From DDH964 sp963763205 (lineage in GTDB: Bacteria > Desulfobacterota > Desulfuromonadia > Desulfuromonadales > DDH964), in assembly GCA_963763205.1 (NCBI GenBank), contig CAVXNQ010000021.1, forward strand, positions 186,001 to 250,000: DNA of 64,000 bases, read 5' to 3'. Shown one piece after another: positions 16,963-26,456 of this stretch (its first letter is position 1; the number at the start of each line of letters is the position of its first letter). The position numbers were made by a program, and so were the translations under genes. The notes beneath the pieces were generated by a model that saw only the letters and a program-made list of their open reading frames with translations, was not told the origin of the DNA and made no database searches.

Positions 16963-17065
16963 AGGGTTATCGGTTCCTGTGGGTATGGTTCCAGACGGCG
17001 ACACTACTTACCACAACAATCCGGCTTTGGCAATTCTCACGCGGCAGGGACGTGGAGCCCGGGCA

Positions 17066-17485
17066 ATGAAAACATGGCGCCAGGAACTCTGGTTTGAATT
17101 GCCAACTCGCTGCGGTTTTGTCAATATTACCCCGGATGTGGCAGATTGTCTTGCCGCAAGCGGGATTCGGGAGGGACTATGCCTGGTCAATGCCATGCAT
17201 ATCACCGCTTCAGTGTTCATTAACGACGACGAGCAGGGTCTGCACCTGGACTTTGGCGCCTGGCTGGAGGAACTGGCGCCGACCGCGCCCCGACGGCGTT
17301 ACCTTCACCATCAAACCGGCGAGGATAACGGCGACGCCCATCTAAAGCGCACCCTGATGGGACGGGAGGTCGTGGTGGCGGTGACCGCCGGCAGGCTTGA
17401 TTTCGGTCCCTGGGAACAGATATTTTACGGGGAATTCGATGGGCGAAGACGCAAACGGGTGCTGGTGAAGATTATCGGCGAGTGA
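17066..17485 (+). CDS. YjbQ family protein (UPF0047)
   Basis: This 139-residue protein has the conserved features of the YjbQ family: FVNITPDVADCLAASGI, GLCLVNAMHITASVFIN, YLHHQTGEDNGDAHLKRTLM and LDFGPWEQIFYGEFDG. Members have been linked to thiamine-phosphate-synthase-like activity, but the true role is uncertain. The ATG at 17066 has ggag upstream and begins the conserved region; a longer frame into the divergent intergenic region has no support. Confidence 0.88.
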   Translation: MKTWRQELWFELPTRCGFVNITPDVADCLAASGIREGLCLVNAMHITASVFINDDEQGLHLDFGAWLEELAPTAPRRRYLHHQTGEDNGDAHLKRTLMGREVVVAVTAGRLDFGPWEQIFYGEFDGRRRKRVLVKIIGE

Positions 17486-17563
17486 AAATCGCGGGAGTTG
17501 TCGATCGGCTCCCGATATGGTAATGAATAAATCTTCCGGTCAGGGGCTTCAGGGAAAATCTCC

Positions 17564-17728
17564 ATGGAAACGATCAAGACAGCCAGTTTCGAATATCTGA
17601 TCGGGCTTGCAAAAGAATTGCCCGAGGGCGGCTATCTCTTTACTCTCGAAGGGGAGGATTACCCGATTTCCGATGTCCTGGAAATTTCGCGCATTGCCGA
17701 GCGGCATGGATATATCGTTATTTATTAA
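17564..17728 (+). CDS. 54-residue protein of unknown function
   Basis: The small frame starts METIKTASFEYLIGLAKEL and ends ISRIAERHGYIVIY. It is soluble and acidic, with a plausible helix-strand fold. It sits 21 bases before the ferritin-like gene and in the same direction, which suggests co-transcription. The upstream ribosome site (aggg) is modest. I do not recognise the family. A coding role is supported by codon use and tight placement. Confidence 0.55.
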   Translation: METIKTASFEYLIGLAKELPEGGYLFTLEGEDYPISDVLEISRIAERHGYIVIY

Positions 17729-17749
17729 ATTACCCGGGAGAGACACAGC

Positions 17750-18223
17750 ATGAGCCAGTCGGATCAGGTTTGTTACACTTTTGAGGCCGCCCTGGAAATG
17801 GCGGTCAAGATGGAGGAGGAGGGCTTTCGGCACTATCTGGGAGCTTTGCGCATCGTCCGCGACCAGGCCGCCCAGATGATTCTCAAGGATGCGGCTCTTG
17901 ACGAGCTGGAGCACAAATTCCAGTTGGAGAAAGCTCTGGTCGAGGGACAGCTTCAAGGGCATACCCTGGAAGCCCCAGTCCCGACAATGAATCTCGATTA
18001 TGTCCTGGAGAAAAAGGTTCTGAGTCCCGAAGCAGACGCCCGGCAAGCCTTGGCCTATGCCATCCATCTGGAAAAAGGCTCGCTCGAATTCTACCGGCGG
18101 ATGGCCAAGGGGTGCAGCGGGGCGCCGATGGGAAATCTATTTGACCGTATCGCCAACGATGAAAGTCGCCACCTGCAGCAACTTGAAGATCTCTATGAGG
18201 AACATTTCCTCACCGAAAATTGA
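17750..18223 (+). CDS. ferritin-like/rubrerythrin-type diiron protein
   Basis: The 157-residue four-helix protein has two ExxH iron-binding motifs (DELEH at 51-55 and DESRH near 137-141) plus helix Glu residues in AVKMEEEGFRHY and HLEKGSLEFYRRM. This is the erythrin-domain pattern. The C-terminal rubredoxin of classical rubrerythrin is absent. It is probably involved in iron handling or peroxide defence in an anaerobe. It follows a 54-residue protein gene by 21 bases and ends at a strong terminator. Confidence 0.85.
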   Translation: MSQSDQVCYTFEAALEMAVKMEEEGFRHYLGALRIVRDQAAQMILKDAALDELEHKFQLEKALVEGQLQGHTLEAPVPTMNLDYVLEKKVLSPEADARQALAYAIHLEKGSLEFYRRMAKGCSGAPMGNLFDRIANDESRHLQQLEDLYEEHFLTEN

Positions 18224-18248
18224 AAGCCTGCAGTGGGAAATATTTCAC

Positions 18249-18289
18249 ACGTCAGCCACCAGCCTGCGACCTGGTGGCTGACGTGTTTT
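18249..18289 (+). terminator. terminator after the ferritin-like gene
   Basis: A perfect 14-base stem acgtcagccaccag/ctggtggctgacgt with an 8-base loop is followed by gtttt. It starts 26 bases after the stop codon. Confidence 0.85.
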
Positions 18290-18365
18290 GAGGCGAAAAG
18301 GCTTGTCTTCTCCCCAAATAAAGCTAAATTTACTGATAGATTAACTCCATTGGGGGAGGCTGCCG

Positions 18366-18728
18366 ATGAACAGCTACTTGGTCATGGGACTCTTCGCCCT
18401 CCATGTCGTTGCTGTTTCCCTGGTACGCTATCTGCGCGAGGATGAATTTTTTCGACTGACCGCCATGAAGCGCCTCTGGGGCCGGTCGCGGGGGTTGATT
18501 TTCCATTTTCTCGCCAATGTTGCCCTGCCGATGGTGCTGGGAATCGTCTTCATCACCCAGGCCGCAGTCCACGCCCCGACCGCGCGTCCCGGCGTCCGGG
18601 AACTTAGCCTCCGGATTCTGGATAAGACGGTCCAAAGCGAACCGGTGCCTCCTGGACCCCTCGGGGACAACCTTTCAATCGCGGTCAAACCCCCGGTTCC
18701 CATCCCTTGGGAGGCCCTATCTCCCTGA
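18366..18728 (+). CDS. small membrane protein of unknown function
   Basis: This 120-residue protein has two predicted membrane helices (YLVMGLFALHVVAVSLV and FHFLANVALPMVLGIVFIT) joined by a basic loop with MKRLWGRSRG. A Pro-rich tail follows (VPPGPLGDNLSIAVKPPVPI) and is probably periplasmic. A strong ribosome site (gggggaggc) supports the start. I do not recognise the family. It stands alone between the ferritin-like gene terminator and a convergent intergenic region. Confidence 0.65.
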   Translation: MNSYLVMGLFALHVVAVSLVRYLREDEFFRLTAMKRLWGRSRGLIFHFLANVALPMVLGIVFITQAAVHAPTARPGVRELSLRILDKTVQSEPVPPGPLGDNLSIAVKPPVPIPWEALSP

Positions 18729-19149
18729 ATCAAAGACGGCGCCAAGACCCGCTGGAAATCTGCATGCCCGGAGCCGGTCTCCTGGCATTGGCCATGAATG
18801 GGATGGGTGGTGATGGTATGCGGATGTCATTCAATGCCCACCGGATTCCCGGACATCTCCCTGGACAACCCCGGAGTGTATCCGGTCCTTGTGTTTAACC
18901 ATTTGGAATTACGTGGAAAAAATTTTTGCCTAAATACTGGGCAAGGAGGCAGGGGGCTTAAAACCGGCAGGAGCGGGAGGGAAATACACAGGGTTTTAAA
19001 CACCTTTTCCACAGAATTTGTGGAAAAGGGCAGGAGAGCCTTGATGCGCCTAGGTTTTTTTCAGCCGGGATAAATTTTAACCATTCCGGGTAGGCGAAAA
19101 CCGGGAGCAAACCAGGCGCTCCCAGTTAGGATTTCTCCATCAGCAGGAG
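18729..19149. other. convergent intergenic region with one perfect inverted repeat
   Basis: No convincing gene is present in this 421-base gap between two convergent genes. The one clear element is a perfect 11-base inverted repeat at 19003-19029 (ccttttccaca-gaatt-tgtggaaaagg). It could be a bidirectional terminator without a long T run, or a pair of near-consensus DnaA boxes facing each other. Confidence 0.55.
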
Positions 19150-19875
19150 TCATTCGGAAGGGGACGAATCGGGGTGGTTCCCTCCTCCGGCCAGGCGATC
19201 AAGTGCCTGGCGAAGGGTCTGCTCTGCGTCCAGATCGAGGCTTCGGCCCCAACGCACGGCGGCGAGAAGGAAATCACCGAAAACGGATTCCCGGCCGTTA
19301 GGGTCGGCGCCACCGGTGGCGAGATGGGCGAGGCGTTGCTGATTTGCCACCAATGCGGCCTCGGCCTCGATAGCATCCGGCTCCGGCGCGCCTTCGCGGC
19401 TGACCCGCTCCAGGTATTTGGCTGCGCGGGCAAGAGCCGGCAAGGCCACTGGAATTCCTTCCAGGGTGGACTTCCCGGCTGCCGGTTCCCCTTTCTCGGC
19501 GGCCTTGATACGGTCCCACTGGCGGTTTAGAGCGGGAATTTCGGATTCGGCGATGTCGCCGAAAACGTGGGGATGGCGGCGCTCGAGCTTGTCGCTGATG
19601 GCCTCGGCGACATCGGCCAGATCGAAGCGGGCCTGCTCGGCGAAAATCTGGGCATGAAACACGATCTGGAGCAAGACATCGCCCAGTTCATCCCTGATCT
19701 GGTCAGGGTTGCCCCCATCGAGAGCTTCCAGCAACTCGTAAACCTCTTCCAGCAGGTAGGGCTTGAGCGAGGCGGTGGTCTGCAGGGCATCCCAGGGACA
19801 GCCGTCGGGGCCGCGCAGAGTCTGCATGATGGAGTGAAGCCGGCATACCGATCGACCGATGCGGGTATTGTCCAT
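19150..19875 (-). CDS. mazG: nucleoside triphosphate pyrophosphohydrolase
   Basis: MazG removes pyrophosphate from NTPs and house-cleans aberrant nucleotides. The 241-residue protein has the tandem-domain architecture. The first MazG domain has CPWDALQTTASLKPYLLEE with the metal-binding EExxE and DELGDVLLQ. The segment with RRHPHVFGD and the second domain ending in GDFLLAAVRWGRSL follow. An aaggaga ribosome site lies upstream. It is transcribed away from the fatty-acid operon. Confidence 0.93.
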   Translation of the reverse strand: MDNTRIGRSVCRLHSIMQTLRGPDGCPWDALQTTASLKPYLLEEVYELLEALDGGNPDQIRDELGDVLLQIVFHAQIFAEQARFDLADVAEAISDKLERRHPHVFGDIAESEIPALNRQWDRIKAAEKGEPAAGKSTLEGIPVALPALARAAKYLERVSREGAPEPDAIEAEAALVANQQRLAHLATGGADPNGRESVFGDFLLAAVRWGRSLDLDAEQTLRQALDRLAGGGNHPDSSPSE

Positions 19876-20035
19876 AGTCCAAATCTCCTTGTGGCGAACC
19901 GGGATTTTTCTACCTTAAGTCCGCCGGAAATGCAAGTCCGGGACGGTCGCAGATGGGGAAAATTGTCCTTGCAAAATCGCCGGGATTAGGCTAATACAAA
20001 AGCCTCCGCAAGGGGGGACGGGTCGGGTATTTCCC

Positions 20036-20063
20036 TTGACAAGCAGGGGTCAATCTCTATACT
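20036..20063 (+). promoter_or_regulatory. promoter of the yceD-rpmF-fatty-acid operon
   Basis: TTGACA (20036-20041) and TATACT (20058-20063) have a 16-base spacer. The transcript would start close to 20070, about 28 bases before the GTG start of yceD. Confidence 0.82.
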
Positions 20064-20097
20064 GTCCGTTCTTTGCTCGGCCCAGGAGCCACTAGGG

Positions 20098-20658
20098 GTG
20101 AAACTTCGAGTTGACGATATCAAGGAGCAGGGGCTGGAGCTCGAGTACCGCGAGCCCTCTGAAAGTTTCCCCGCGCTTGAAGACCTCCAGCAGCAAGGCG
20201 AGGTGCGCTTCCAGAAGATGGTTGCGGTTACCGGGCGGGTTCGGCGAATCGCGGACCTGATTGAAGTCGAAGGCACGGTGCAGGCTTTGGCGACCATGCC
20301 TTGCAGTCGTTGCCTGGAGCCCGTCGCCATTCCGCTGGCATCCCGCTTTGCGGTGACCTTCAGCAAGGACAAGCCGGTAGTTGCCGATGAGGAGACCGAT
20401 CAGGAGGTGGAACTCTCGGCGGAGGAGATGGGTCTGATTCCGTTTAGCGGAGATGAAATCGATCTGCGCGACGCGATTCAGGAGCAGGTGATCATGTCCC
20501 TGCCGCTGCAGCCGCTTTGCCGGTCTGATTGCCGCGGTTTGTGCCCGCACTGCGGCGTTGATCTGAATCGTGAGACCTGTCAATGCCGTCCGCAGGTTTT
20601 CAATAACCGGTTTGCCAAACTCGAGAAACTTAAAATTGATGGTGACGGAGACGGCTAG
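20098..20658 (+). CDS. yceD: YceD family protein (DUF177)
   Basis: This 186-residue protein is the usual neighbour of rpmF and is linked to 23S rRNA metabolism. It carries the Cys pairs typical of the family: MPCSRCLEPV in the middle, and CRSDCRGLCPHCGVDLN with CQC at the end, likely a zinc-binding unit. The start is GTG with aggag upstream. It begins the transcript from the promoter at 20036. Confidence 0.88.
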   Translation: MKLRVDDIKEQGLELEYREPSESFPALEDLQQQGEVRFQKMVAVTGRVRRIADLIEVEGTVQALATMPCSRCLEPVAIPLASRFAVTFSKDKPVVADEETDQEVELSAEEMGLIPFSGDEIDLRDAIQEQVIMSLPLQPLCRSDCRGLCPHCGVDLNRETCQCRPQVFNNRFAKLEKLKIDGDGDG

Positions 20659-20760
20659 GGCCGTCCCATAACTCAGCAGCATGTCAGGTCGGGTGTTCCC
20701 CGGTCGCCGACATCGCAAAGCATAACGCCCGGCTTTGACCGGCCCAAGGAGAACAGAATC

Positions 20761-20940
20761 ATGGCGGTACCCAAGAAGAAGACCTCCAAATCCAAACGCG
20801 ACATGCGCCGTGCCCATGACGCTCTCGCTGCCCCAGGTGTTTCGATCTGCCCCCAATGCAAAGAGCCCAAGCAGCCCCATCGGGTCTGCCCGAGTTGCGG
20901 CAGCTACAAGGGTAAAGAAGTCGTCGCCAGCGAAGAATAA
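20761..20940 (+). CDS. rpmF: 50S ribosomal protein L32
   Basis: The 59-residue protein begins MAVPKKKTSKSKRDMRRAHD and has two CxxC knuckles (CPQC and CPSC), the zinc-binding form of L32. A ribosome site (aaggag) precedes the ATG. It lies between yceD and plsX, the classic arrangement coupling ribosome and lipid synthesis. Confidence 0.96.
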   Translation: MAVPKKKTSKSKRDMRRAHDALAAPGVSICPQCKEPKQPHRVCPSCGSYKGKEVVASEE

Positions 20941-20953
20941 ATAGAGGCCCGGC

Positions 20954-22043
20954 TTGAATAAACGCATTATCGTTGCGGTTGACGCCATGGGGGGGGATAA
21001 TGCCCCCGCTGTGGAGGTCGAGGGTGCGGTTGCCGCCGCAAGGGAATGGGGCATCGCCATTGTTCTTGTCGGCGACCAATCCCGGGTCGCCGAAGAATTG
21101 AGAAAGCACGACACCCGGAACCTGGAGATCAGCATCCACCACGCCAGCGAGGTGGTGGGGATGCACGATTCGGCGTCCGACGCGGTTCGCAAGAAGAAAG
21201 ATTCTTCGATCCGGGTGGCATTCGACCTGGTTCAAAAGGGCGCTGCATCGGCCGTGGTCAGTGCCGGAAATTCCGGGGCAACTATGGCTGCCGGAATGTT
21301 CGTGCTGAAGCGGATCAAGGGGATCGACCGGCCGGCGATCGCCACCATCGCTCCCGAATCTCCAGAGCCAGTCGCTGGTTCTCGACGTCGGGGGGAATGT
21401 CGACTGCAAGCCCCTGCATCTTGCCCAGTTCGCGCTGATGGGGGACGTTTATGCCCGCCAGGTACTCGGCAAGGAGCGCCCGCGGGTGGGATTACTCTCC
21501 AATGGCGAAGAGGCCAGCAAGGGGAATGATCTGACCAGGGAAGCCCATCGGTTGTTGGCCGCGGCCCCTTTCAATTATGTCGGTTATGTGGAGGGGCGGG
21601 ATATCTACAACGGCAAGGTCGACGTGATCGTCTGCGACGGCTTTGTCGGCAATGTGGTGCTCAAGGTATCCGAGGGACTGGCCGAGACGATCTTTACCAT
21701 GCTGCGCCGGGAGATCGGCGGGAGGTTGCTGGCCAAGGTCGGCTTTTTGCTTGCCCGCCCGGCGTTTCGAGCCTTTCGCAAGCGGGTCGACTATGCTGAA
21801 TATGGCGGGGCGCCTCTGCTCGGTATCGCCGGGACGGGTATGATCTGCCATGGCGGATCGAGCATCCTGGCGATAAAAAATGCCATCCATATGGCCCGGG
21901 AGGCCGTGCTGCAAAATGTCAACGGCCGTCTTGCCGCCCAGTTGCAGACGGTGACCGAACGAAGCCGTTCCGAAACTGGGACCGGTGAACCCCTGATCGC
22001 CTCGCCGGATGACGACTCCCGTAGAAGAGGAGAGGGGCATTGA
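20954..22043 (+). CDS. plsX: phosphate acyltransferase PlsX (frameshifted)
   Basis: PlsX converts acyl-ACP to acyl-phosphate for phospholipid synthesis. The first frame has IIVAVDAMGGDNAP, SAVVSAGNSGATMAAGM and LKRIKGIDRPAIATI. After a single-base shift near 21350 the second frame gives LPNLQSQSLVLDVGGNVDCK, LLSNGEEASKGNDLTREAH, VCDGFVGNVVLK and GIAGTGMICHGGSS. Together they form a complete PlsX with nothing missing, so the shift is probably an error. The start is TTG. The stop overlaps the fabH start. Confidence 0.93.
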
Positions 22044-23021
22044 TCAAGGCGCGGGTTGTCGGCACCGGTTCGTATGTGCCGGAAAGGGTCATGACCAACT
22101 TCGACCTCGAGAAATTTCTCGATACCAGCGATGATTGGATCGTGACGCGGACCGGGATTCGCGAACGCCACGTTGCCGCCGAAGGGGAAATGACCTCGGA
22201 TCTGGCAACCACGGCCGCCCGGCGCGCCTTGGCCATGGCGGCCATCGCGGCCGACGATATCGACCTGATCGTGGTCGGCACCATCAGCGGCGATTACCCC
22301 TGGCCGGCCACCGCCTGCCTGGTGCAGCATAAACTCGGCACCCGCGGACAGGCGGCTTTTGATGTTTCCGCTGCCTGCAGCGGCTTTCTTTACGCCCTGT
22401 CCAGTGCGGTCAGCCAGATCGAAAGCGGTCGGATCCGTCGGGCATTGGTGATCGGCGCGGAGATTCTGACCAGGATTGTCGATTGGGAGGACCGCAACAC
22501 CTGCGTTCTTTTCGGCGACGGTGCGGGAGCGGTCGTGCTGGAGGGCCTGGAAGGAGACAGCGGGGTGCTGTCGACCCATCTGCATGCCGACGGCAGTTTC
22601 TGGGAACTTCTGCATCAGCCCGGTTTCGGCTCGGTTCACCCTCCGTCGGTTGAGGGGATAACGGCGCGCCTCCCCTATTTGAAAATGCAGGGAAACGAAG
22701 TCTTCAAGATCGCTGTTCGTTCCTTGCACGAAGTGGCTCTCGAAGCCCTCGAAGGCTAATGGTTTCAGTGCCGCGGATGTCGATCTTTTCGTTCCGCATC
22801 AGGCCAACCGGAGAATTCTGGACGCCACCGCCAAGCGACTCGGCCTTCGAGACGATCAGGTGTACGTCAACGTCGAACGCTTCGGCAATACCTCGGGGGC
22901 GTCGATTCCGATTGCTTTGGACGAGGCCAATCGTGCCGGCCGCCTGCAGGGCGGCGATCTGGTCCTGCTCGACGCCTTCGGTGGCGGGCTGACCTGGGCC
23001 TCGGCCCTGTTGCGCTGGTAA
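22040..23021 (+). CDS. fabH: beta-ketoacyl-ACP synthase III (frameshifted)
   Basis: FabH condenses acetyl-CoA with malonyl-ACP to start fatty-acid synthesis. The catalytic Cys is in FDVSAACSGFLYAL. The frame stops after ALEALEG near 22757. One base later the second frame continues NGFSAADVDLFVPHQANRR, with the catalytic His, and VERFGNTSGASIP, with the catalytic Asn, ending in LTWASALLRW. The full triad is present across the break, which points to an inserted base. The start is TTG, overlapping plsX by 4 bases. Confidence 0.94.
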
Positions 23022-23055
23022 TGTGATCGGTGACTCTATCAGGAGGCAGCGCTAA

Positions 23056-23973
23056 GTGATGATCGCTTTTGTCTTTCCCGGCCAGGGCTCCCAATACGCC
23101 GGCATGGGTAAGGAGCTTGCCGAGAACTTCCCGGTCGCCCGGGAGGTCTTCAGCGAAGCCAACGATGCCCTGGGCATCGACTTGGCCCGTCTCTGTTTCG
23201 AAGGACCCGAGGACGATCTCAAACTGACCACCAACACCCAGCCCGCCATTCTGGCGACCAGCATCGCTGCGTTGCGGGTTCTCCAGCAGGAGACCGGGCT
23301 GGTAGCGGATTTTGCGGCCGGACATTCTCTCGGAGAATATTCGGCCCTGGTCTGTTCCGGCGCGTTGCGCTTCGACGCGGCGGTGCGCACGGTGCGGCAA
23401 CGCGGCAGTTTCATGCAGCAGGCCGTGCCCGTTGGCGTCGGCGCGATGGCTGCGATCCTCGGCCTGGACGGCGCCGAACTCGATGCGGTGTGTCGGGAAG
23501 CCGCCCAGGGGGAGATCGTCTCGCCGGCCAATTTCAACAGCCCCGGCCAGGTGGTCATCGCCGGCCACACTGGCGCCGTGGAACGGGCGATGGAACTGGC
23601 CAAGGCCCGCGGGGCCAAGCGGGCGCTGCCGTTGCCGGTTTCCGCCCCCTTCCACTGCGCACTGATGGAGCCCGCCGGGAAACGTCTGCGCGAGGTGCTG
23701 GCAGGGATTGAAGTCGGAGCTCTGACGGTCCCGGTGGTGACCAATGTCGAGGCGCAGCCCAATCAGGAACCGTCCCGCGTTCGCGAATTGCTGGTGGCCC
23801 AGGTGAGCGCGCCGGTTCGTTGGGACGAATCGGTACAGACCATGAATCAGCTCGGTGTCGACCGGTTTATTGAAATCGGCCCCGGCAAGGTGTTGGCCGG
23901 CCTCGTCAAACGGATCGTCAAAGGCGTGGCGGCTCAGAACATCGAAGACTGTGCCAGTCTCAAGGCCCTTTGA
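23056..23973 (+). CDS. fabD: malonyl-CoA:ACP transacylase
   Basis: FabD loads malonyl groups onto acyl carrier protein. The 305-residue protein has IAFVFPGQGSQYAGMG at the N-terminus, the catalytic Ser in AGHSLGEYSALV, the conserved Arg in RTVRQRGSFMQ and the catalytic His in VSAPFHCALM. A perfect aggagg ribosome site sits 9 bases before GTG 23056; ATG 23059 is the alternative start. Confidence 0.96.
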   Translation: MMIAFVFPGQGSQYAGMGKELAENFPVAREVFSEANDALGIDLARLCFEGPEDDLKLTTNTQPAILATSIAALRVLQQETGLVADFAAGHSLGEYSALVCSGALRFDAAVRTVRQRGSFMQQAVPVGVGAMAAILGLDGAELDAVCREAAQGEIVSPANFNSPGQVVIAGHTGAVERAMELAKARGAKRALPLPVSAPFHCALMEPAGKRLREVLAGIEVGALTVPVVTNVEAQPNQEPSRVRELLVAQVSAPVRWDESVQTMNQLGVDRFIEIGPGKVLAGLVKRIVKGVAAQNIEDCASLKAL

Positions 23974-23995
23974 ACGCAGAAAGGATCGGGGTAAA

Positions 23996-24736
23996 ATGGT
24001 GCTCAGTGAAAAAGTTGCCGTTATCACCGGGGCGTCCCGGGGGATCGGACGACTGATCGCCGTCGATCTCGCGCGCCGCGGTGCGCGGGTCGTGGTCTCG
24101 GCCCGCAACGTCGAAGCCCTCGACTCGCTGGTGGCGGAAATCACCGCCGGGGGAGGCGAAGCGCTGGCCGTTGCTGCCGACGTAGCCGTGGCTGCCGATG
24201 CCGATGGCTTGCTCGCCGCTGCCGTTCAACGCTTCGGGCGGGTCGACATCCTGGTCAACAACGCCGGCATCACTCGTGACGGGCTGCTGCTGCGGATGAA
24301 GGAAGAGGACTGGGATGCGGTGCTCGATACTAATCTCAAGGGGGCGTTCCTTTGTACCCGCGCGGCCGCCAAGGTGATGAGCAAACAGAAGTACGGCCGA
24401 ATCATCAATATCTCATCGGTGGTCGGCGAGATGGGCAACCCCGGCCAAGCCAACTATTGCGCCAGCAAGGCAGGGTTGCTCGGGCTGACCAAGTCGGTCG
24501 CCCGCGAACTCGCTCGGCGCAACATCACGGTCAACGCCGTGACACCGGGTTTTATCGTGACCGACATGACCGATGCCCTGCCGGAAAAGGCTCGCGACGA
24601 ACTGGTAAGCCAGATCCCTCTCGGGCGCCTCGGAAAACCGGAAGATATTGCTTTCTGCGTCGCCTTTCTGGCCAGTGACCAGGCCGGGTATATCACCGGC
24701 CAGGTTCTTGGCGTGAATGGCGGCATGTACATGTAA
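23996..24736 (+). CDS. fabG: 3-oxoacyl-ACP reductase
   Basis: FabG reduces 3-oxoacyl-ACP with NADPH. The 246-residue short-chain dehydrogenase has the cofactor motif VITGASRGIG, NNAGITRDGLLLRM, the catalytic Ser in NISSVVGEMG, and the YxxxK pair in ANYCASKAGLLG, and ends in LGVNGGMYM. It starts at the ATG after a short gap behind fabD. Confidence 0.96.
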   Translation: MVLSEKVAVITGASRGIGRLIAVDLARRGARVVVSARNVEALDSLVAEITAGGGEALAVAADVAVAADADGLLAAAVQRFGRVDILVNNAGITRDGLLLRMKEEDWDAVLDTNLKGAFLCTRAAAKVMSKQKYGRIINISSVVGEMGNPGQANYCASKAGLLGLTKSVARELARRNITVNAVTPGFIVTDMTDALPEKARDELVSQIPLGRLGKPEDIAFCVAFLASDQAGYITGQVLGVNGGMYM

Positions 24737-24814
24737 CTTACCGTAGCCAACCATCAACCCGGATTCAGACCGATCTCGTATCGGCTCGAACATTCAACCA
24801 AGGAGGTGAAGCAG

Positions 24815-25048
24815 ATGGCTTCGATTGAGGAAAGGGTCAAACAGATTGTTGCTGAGCAGCTTGGCGTGGACGAAGAGCAGGTGACCAACGAGGCGTCCTT
24901 CATGGAGGATCTCGGTGCCGACTCGCTCGACACGGTGGAATTGGTCATGGCCCTGGAAGAGGAATTCGACATCGAAATTTCCGACGAGGATGCCGAAAAG
25001 ATCCAGACCGTCCAGGATGCCGTAGACTATATCAGCGAACACTCCTAA
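24815..25048 (+). CDS. acpP: acyl carrier protein
   Basis: The 77-residue acidic protein carries acyl intermediates on phosphopantetheine attached to Ser of DSL in EDLGADSLDTVELVMALE. The ATG at 24815 is preceded by a near-perfect ribosome site (aggaggtga), consistent with very high expression. A strong hairpin follows the gene. Confidence 0.97.
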   Translation: MASIEERVKQIVAEQLGVDEEQVTNEASFMEDLGADSLDTVELVMALEEEFDIEISDEDAEKIQTVQDAVDYISEHS

Positions 25049-25058
25049 GCAGGTAACC

Positions 25059-25094
25059 CGGGGAGGGGGCGTTGCCCTGGCTGCCTCCTCCCCG
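25059..25094 (+). other. 12-base GC-rich hairpin between acpP and fabF
   Basis: cggggagggggc (25059-25070) pairs with gcctcctccccg (25083-25094) with one G-T pair and a 12-base loop. There is no T run, so it is more likely an RNA stability or processing element, or a partial terminator, separating the highly expressed acpP from fabF. Confidence 0.5.
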
Positions 25095-25217
25095 AACCGC
25101 CCTGCCCTGGAGGAAGGGGGCCGGGCCAATGCGGACTAAATCCTGCCGTTCCAGGCAGTTTGCAGGAGCCTACCCAGCCTGCGTTTGAACCGGCCTTCAC
25201 GGAGAAACGAGAGAGCC

Positions 25218-26449
25218 ATGCGGAGAGTTGTCGTCACCGGGGTGGGAGTCATTTCCGCCCTCGGCACGGGAAATGACAAGAACTGGGCTGCCCTGACCAA
25301 CGGTCAGTCGGGAATCGCCACCATCACGCGTTTCGACGCATCCGATCTGCCGACCCAGATCGCCGGTGAAGTCAAGGATTTTAATCCCGAGGATTTCATC
25401 GACAAGAAAGAGATCAAGAAAATGGATCTCTTCATCCAGTATGCGCTCGGCGCCGCCGAGCTTGCCATGCAGGATTCCGGGCTGCAGATTACCGAAGAGA
25501 ATGCGGAACGGGTCGGAGTTCTGGTCGGTGCGGGGCTCGGCGGTTTGCCGGCGATCGAGAAGTATCATGCGGCGATGCTGGAGAACGGTTACAAGAAAAT
25601 CTCTCCGTTTTTCATCCCGATGCTGATCATCAACCTGGCTCCGGGGCATATCTCCATCCGTTACGGTGCCAAGGGCCCCAATATCTCCTCGGTTTCCGCC
25701 TGCGCCACCGGCACCCATTCGATCGGCGATGCCTTCCGCATGATTCAGCGGGGCGATGCCGATGCCATGATCGCCGGAGGAACCGAGTCGACCATCACTC
25801 CGCTGGGGATCGCCGGCTTCAACGTGATGAAGGCGCTCTCCACCCGCAATGATGACCCGGCTGCGGCCAGCCGTCCTTTCGAAAAAGGGCGGGACGGTTT
25901 TATCATGGCCGAGGGGGCCGGCATCGTTATCCTCGAGGAATACGAAGCGGCCAAGGCCCGTGGCGCCAGGATTTACGGCGAGGTTTGCGGCTATGGCCTG
26001 ACCGGGGACGCCTATCACCTGACCGCTCCGGCCCCGGGGGGGAAGGGGCCGCCCGCTGCATCAAAATGGCGTTGCAGACGGCGGGTGTCAATCCGGAGGC
26101 CGTCGATTACATCAACGCTCATGGGACCTCGACCCCGTTCAACGATCTCTACGAAACGATGGCCATCAAGAGCATCTTCGGTGAGCATGCGAAAAAGCTC
26201 ATGGTCAGCTCGACCAAGAGTATGACCGGGCATGCCCTCGGCGCCGCCGGCGGCATGGAGGCCGTATTCGCCCTGCTGTCCATGGAGCGCAGTGTCGTGC
26301 CGCCGACGATCAACTACCAGGATCCCGATCCCGAGTGTGATCTGGACTACGTGCCCAACACGGCCCGCCAGGCCGCTGTCAATGTGGCGATGTCCAATTC
26401 CTTCGGTTTTGGCGGCACCAACGCCAGCCTGCTGTTCCGGAAGGTCTGA
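25218..26449 (+). CDS. fabF: beta-ketoacyl-ACP synthase II (frameshifted)
   Basis: FabF elongates acyl-ACP chains. The first frame starts RRVVVTGVGVISALGTG and contains the catalytic Cys in SVSACATGTHSIGDAF. It breaks in a run of seven G near 26037-26043. The other frame continues EGAARCIKMALQTAGV, the first catalytic His in AHGTSTPFND, the Lys and second His in SSTKSMTGHALGAAG, and NSFGFGGTNASLLF. A base lost from a G homopolymer explains the break. The length across the break is normal for FabF. Confidence 0.95.
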
Positions 26450-26456
26450 TACGCCG

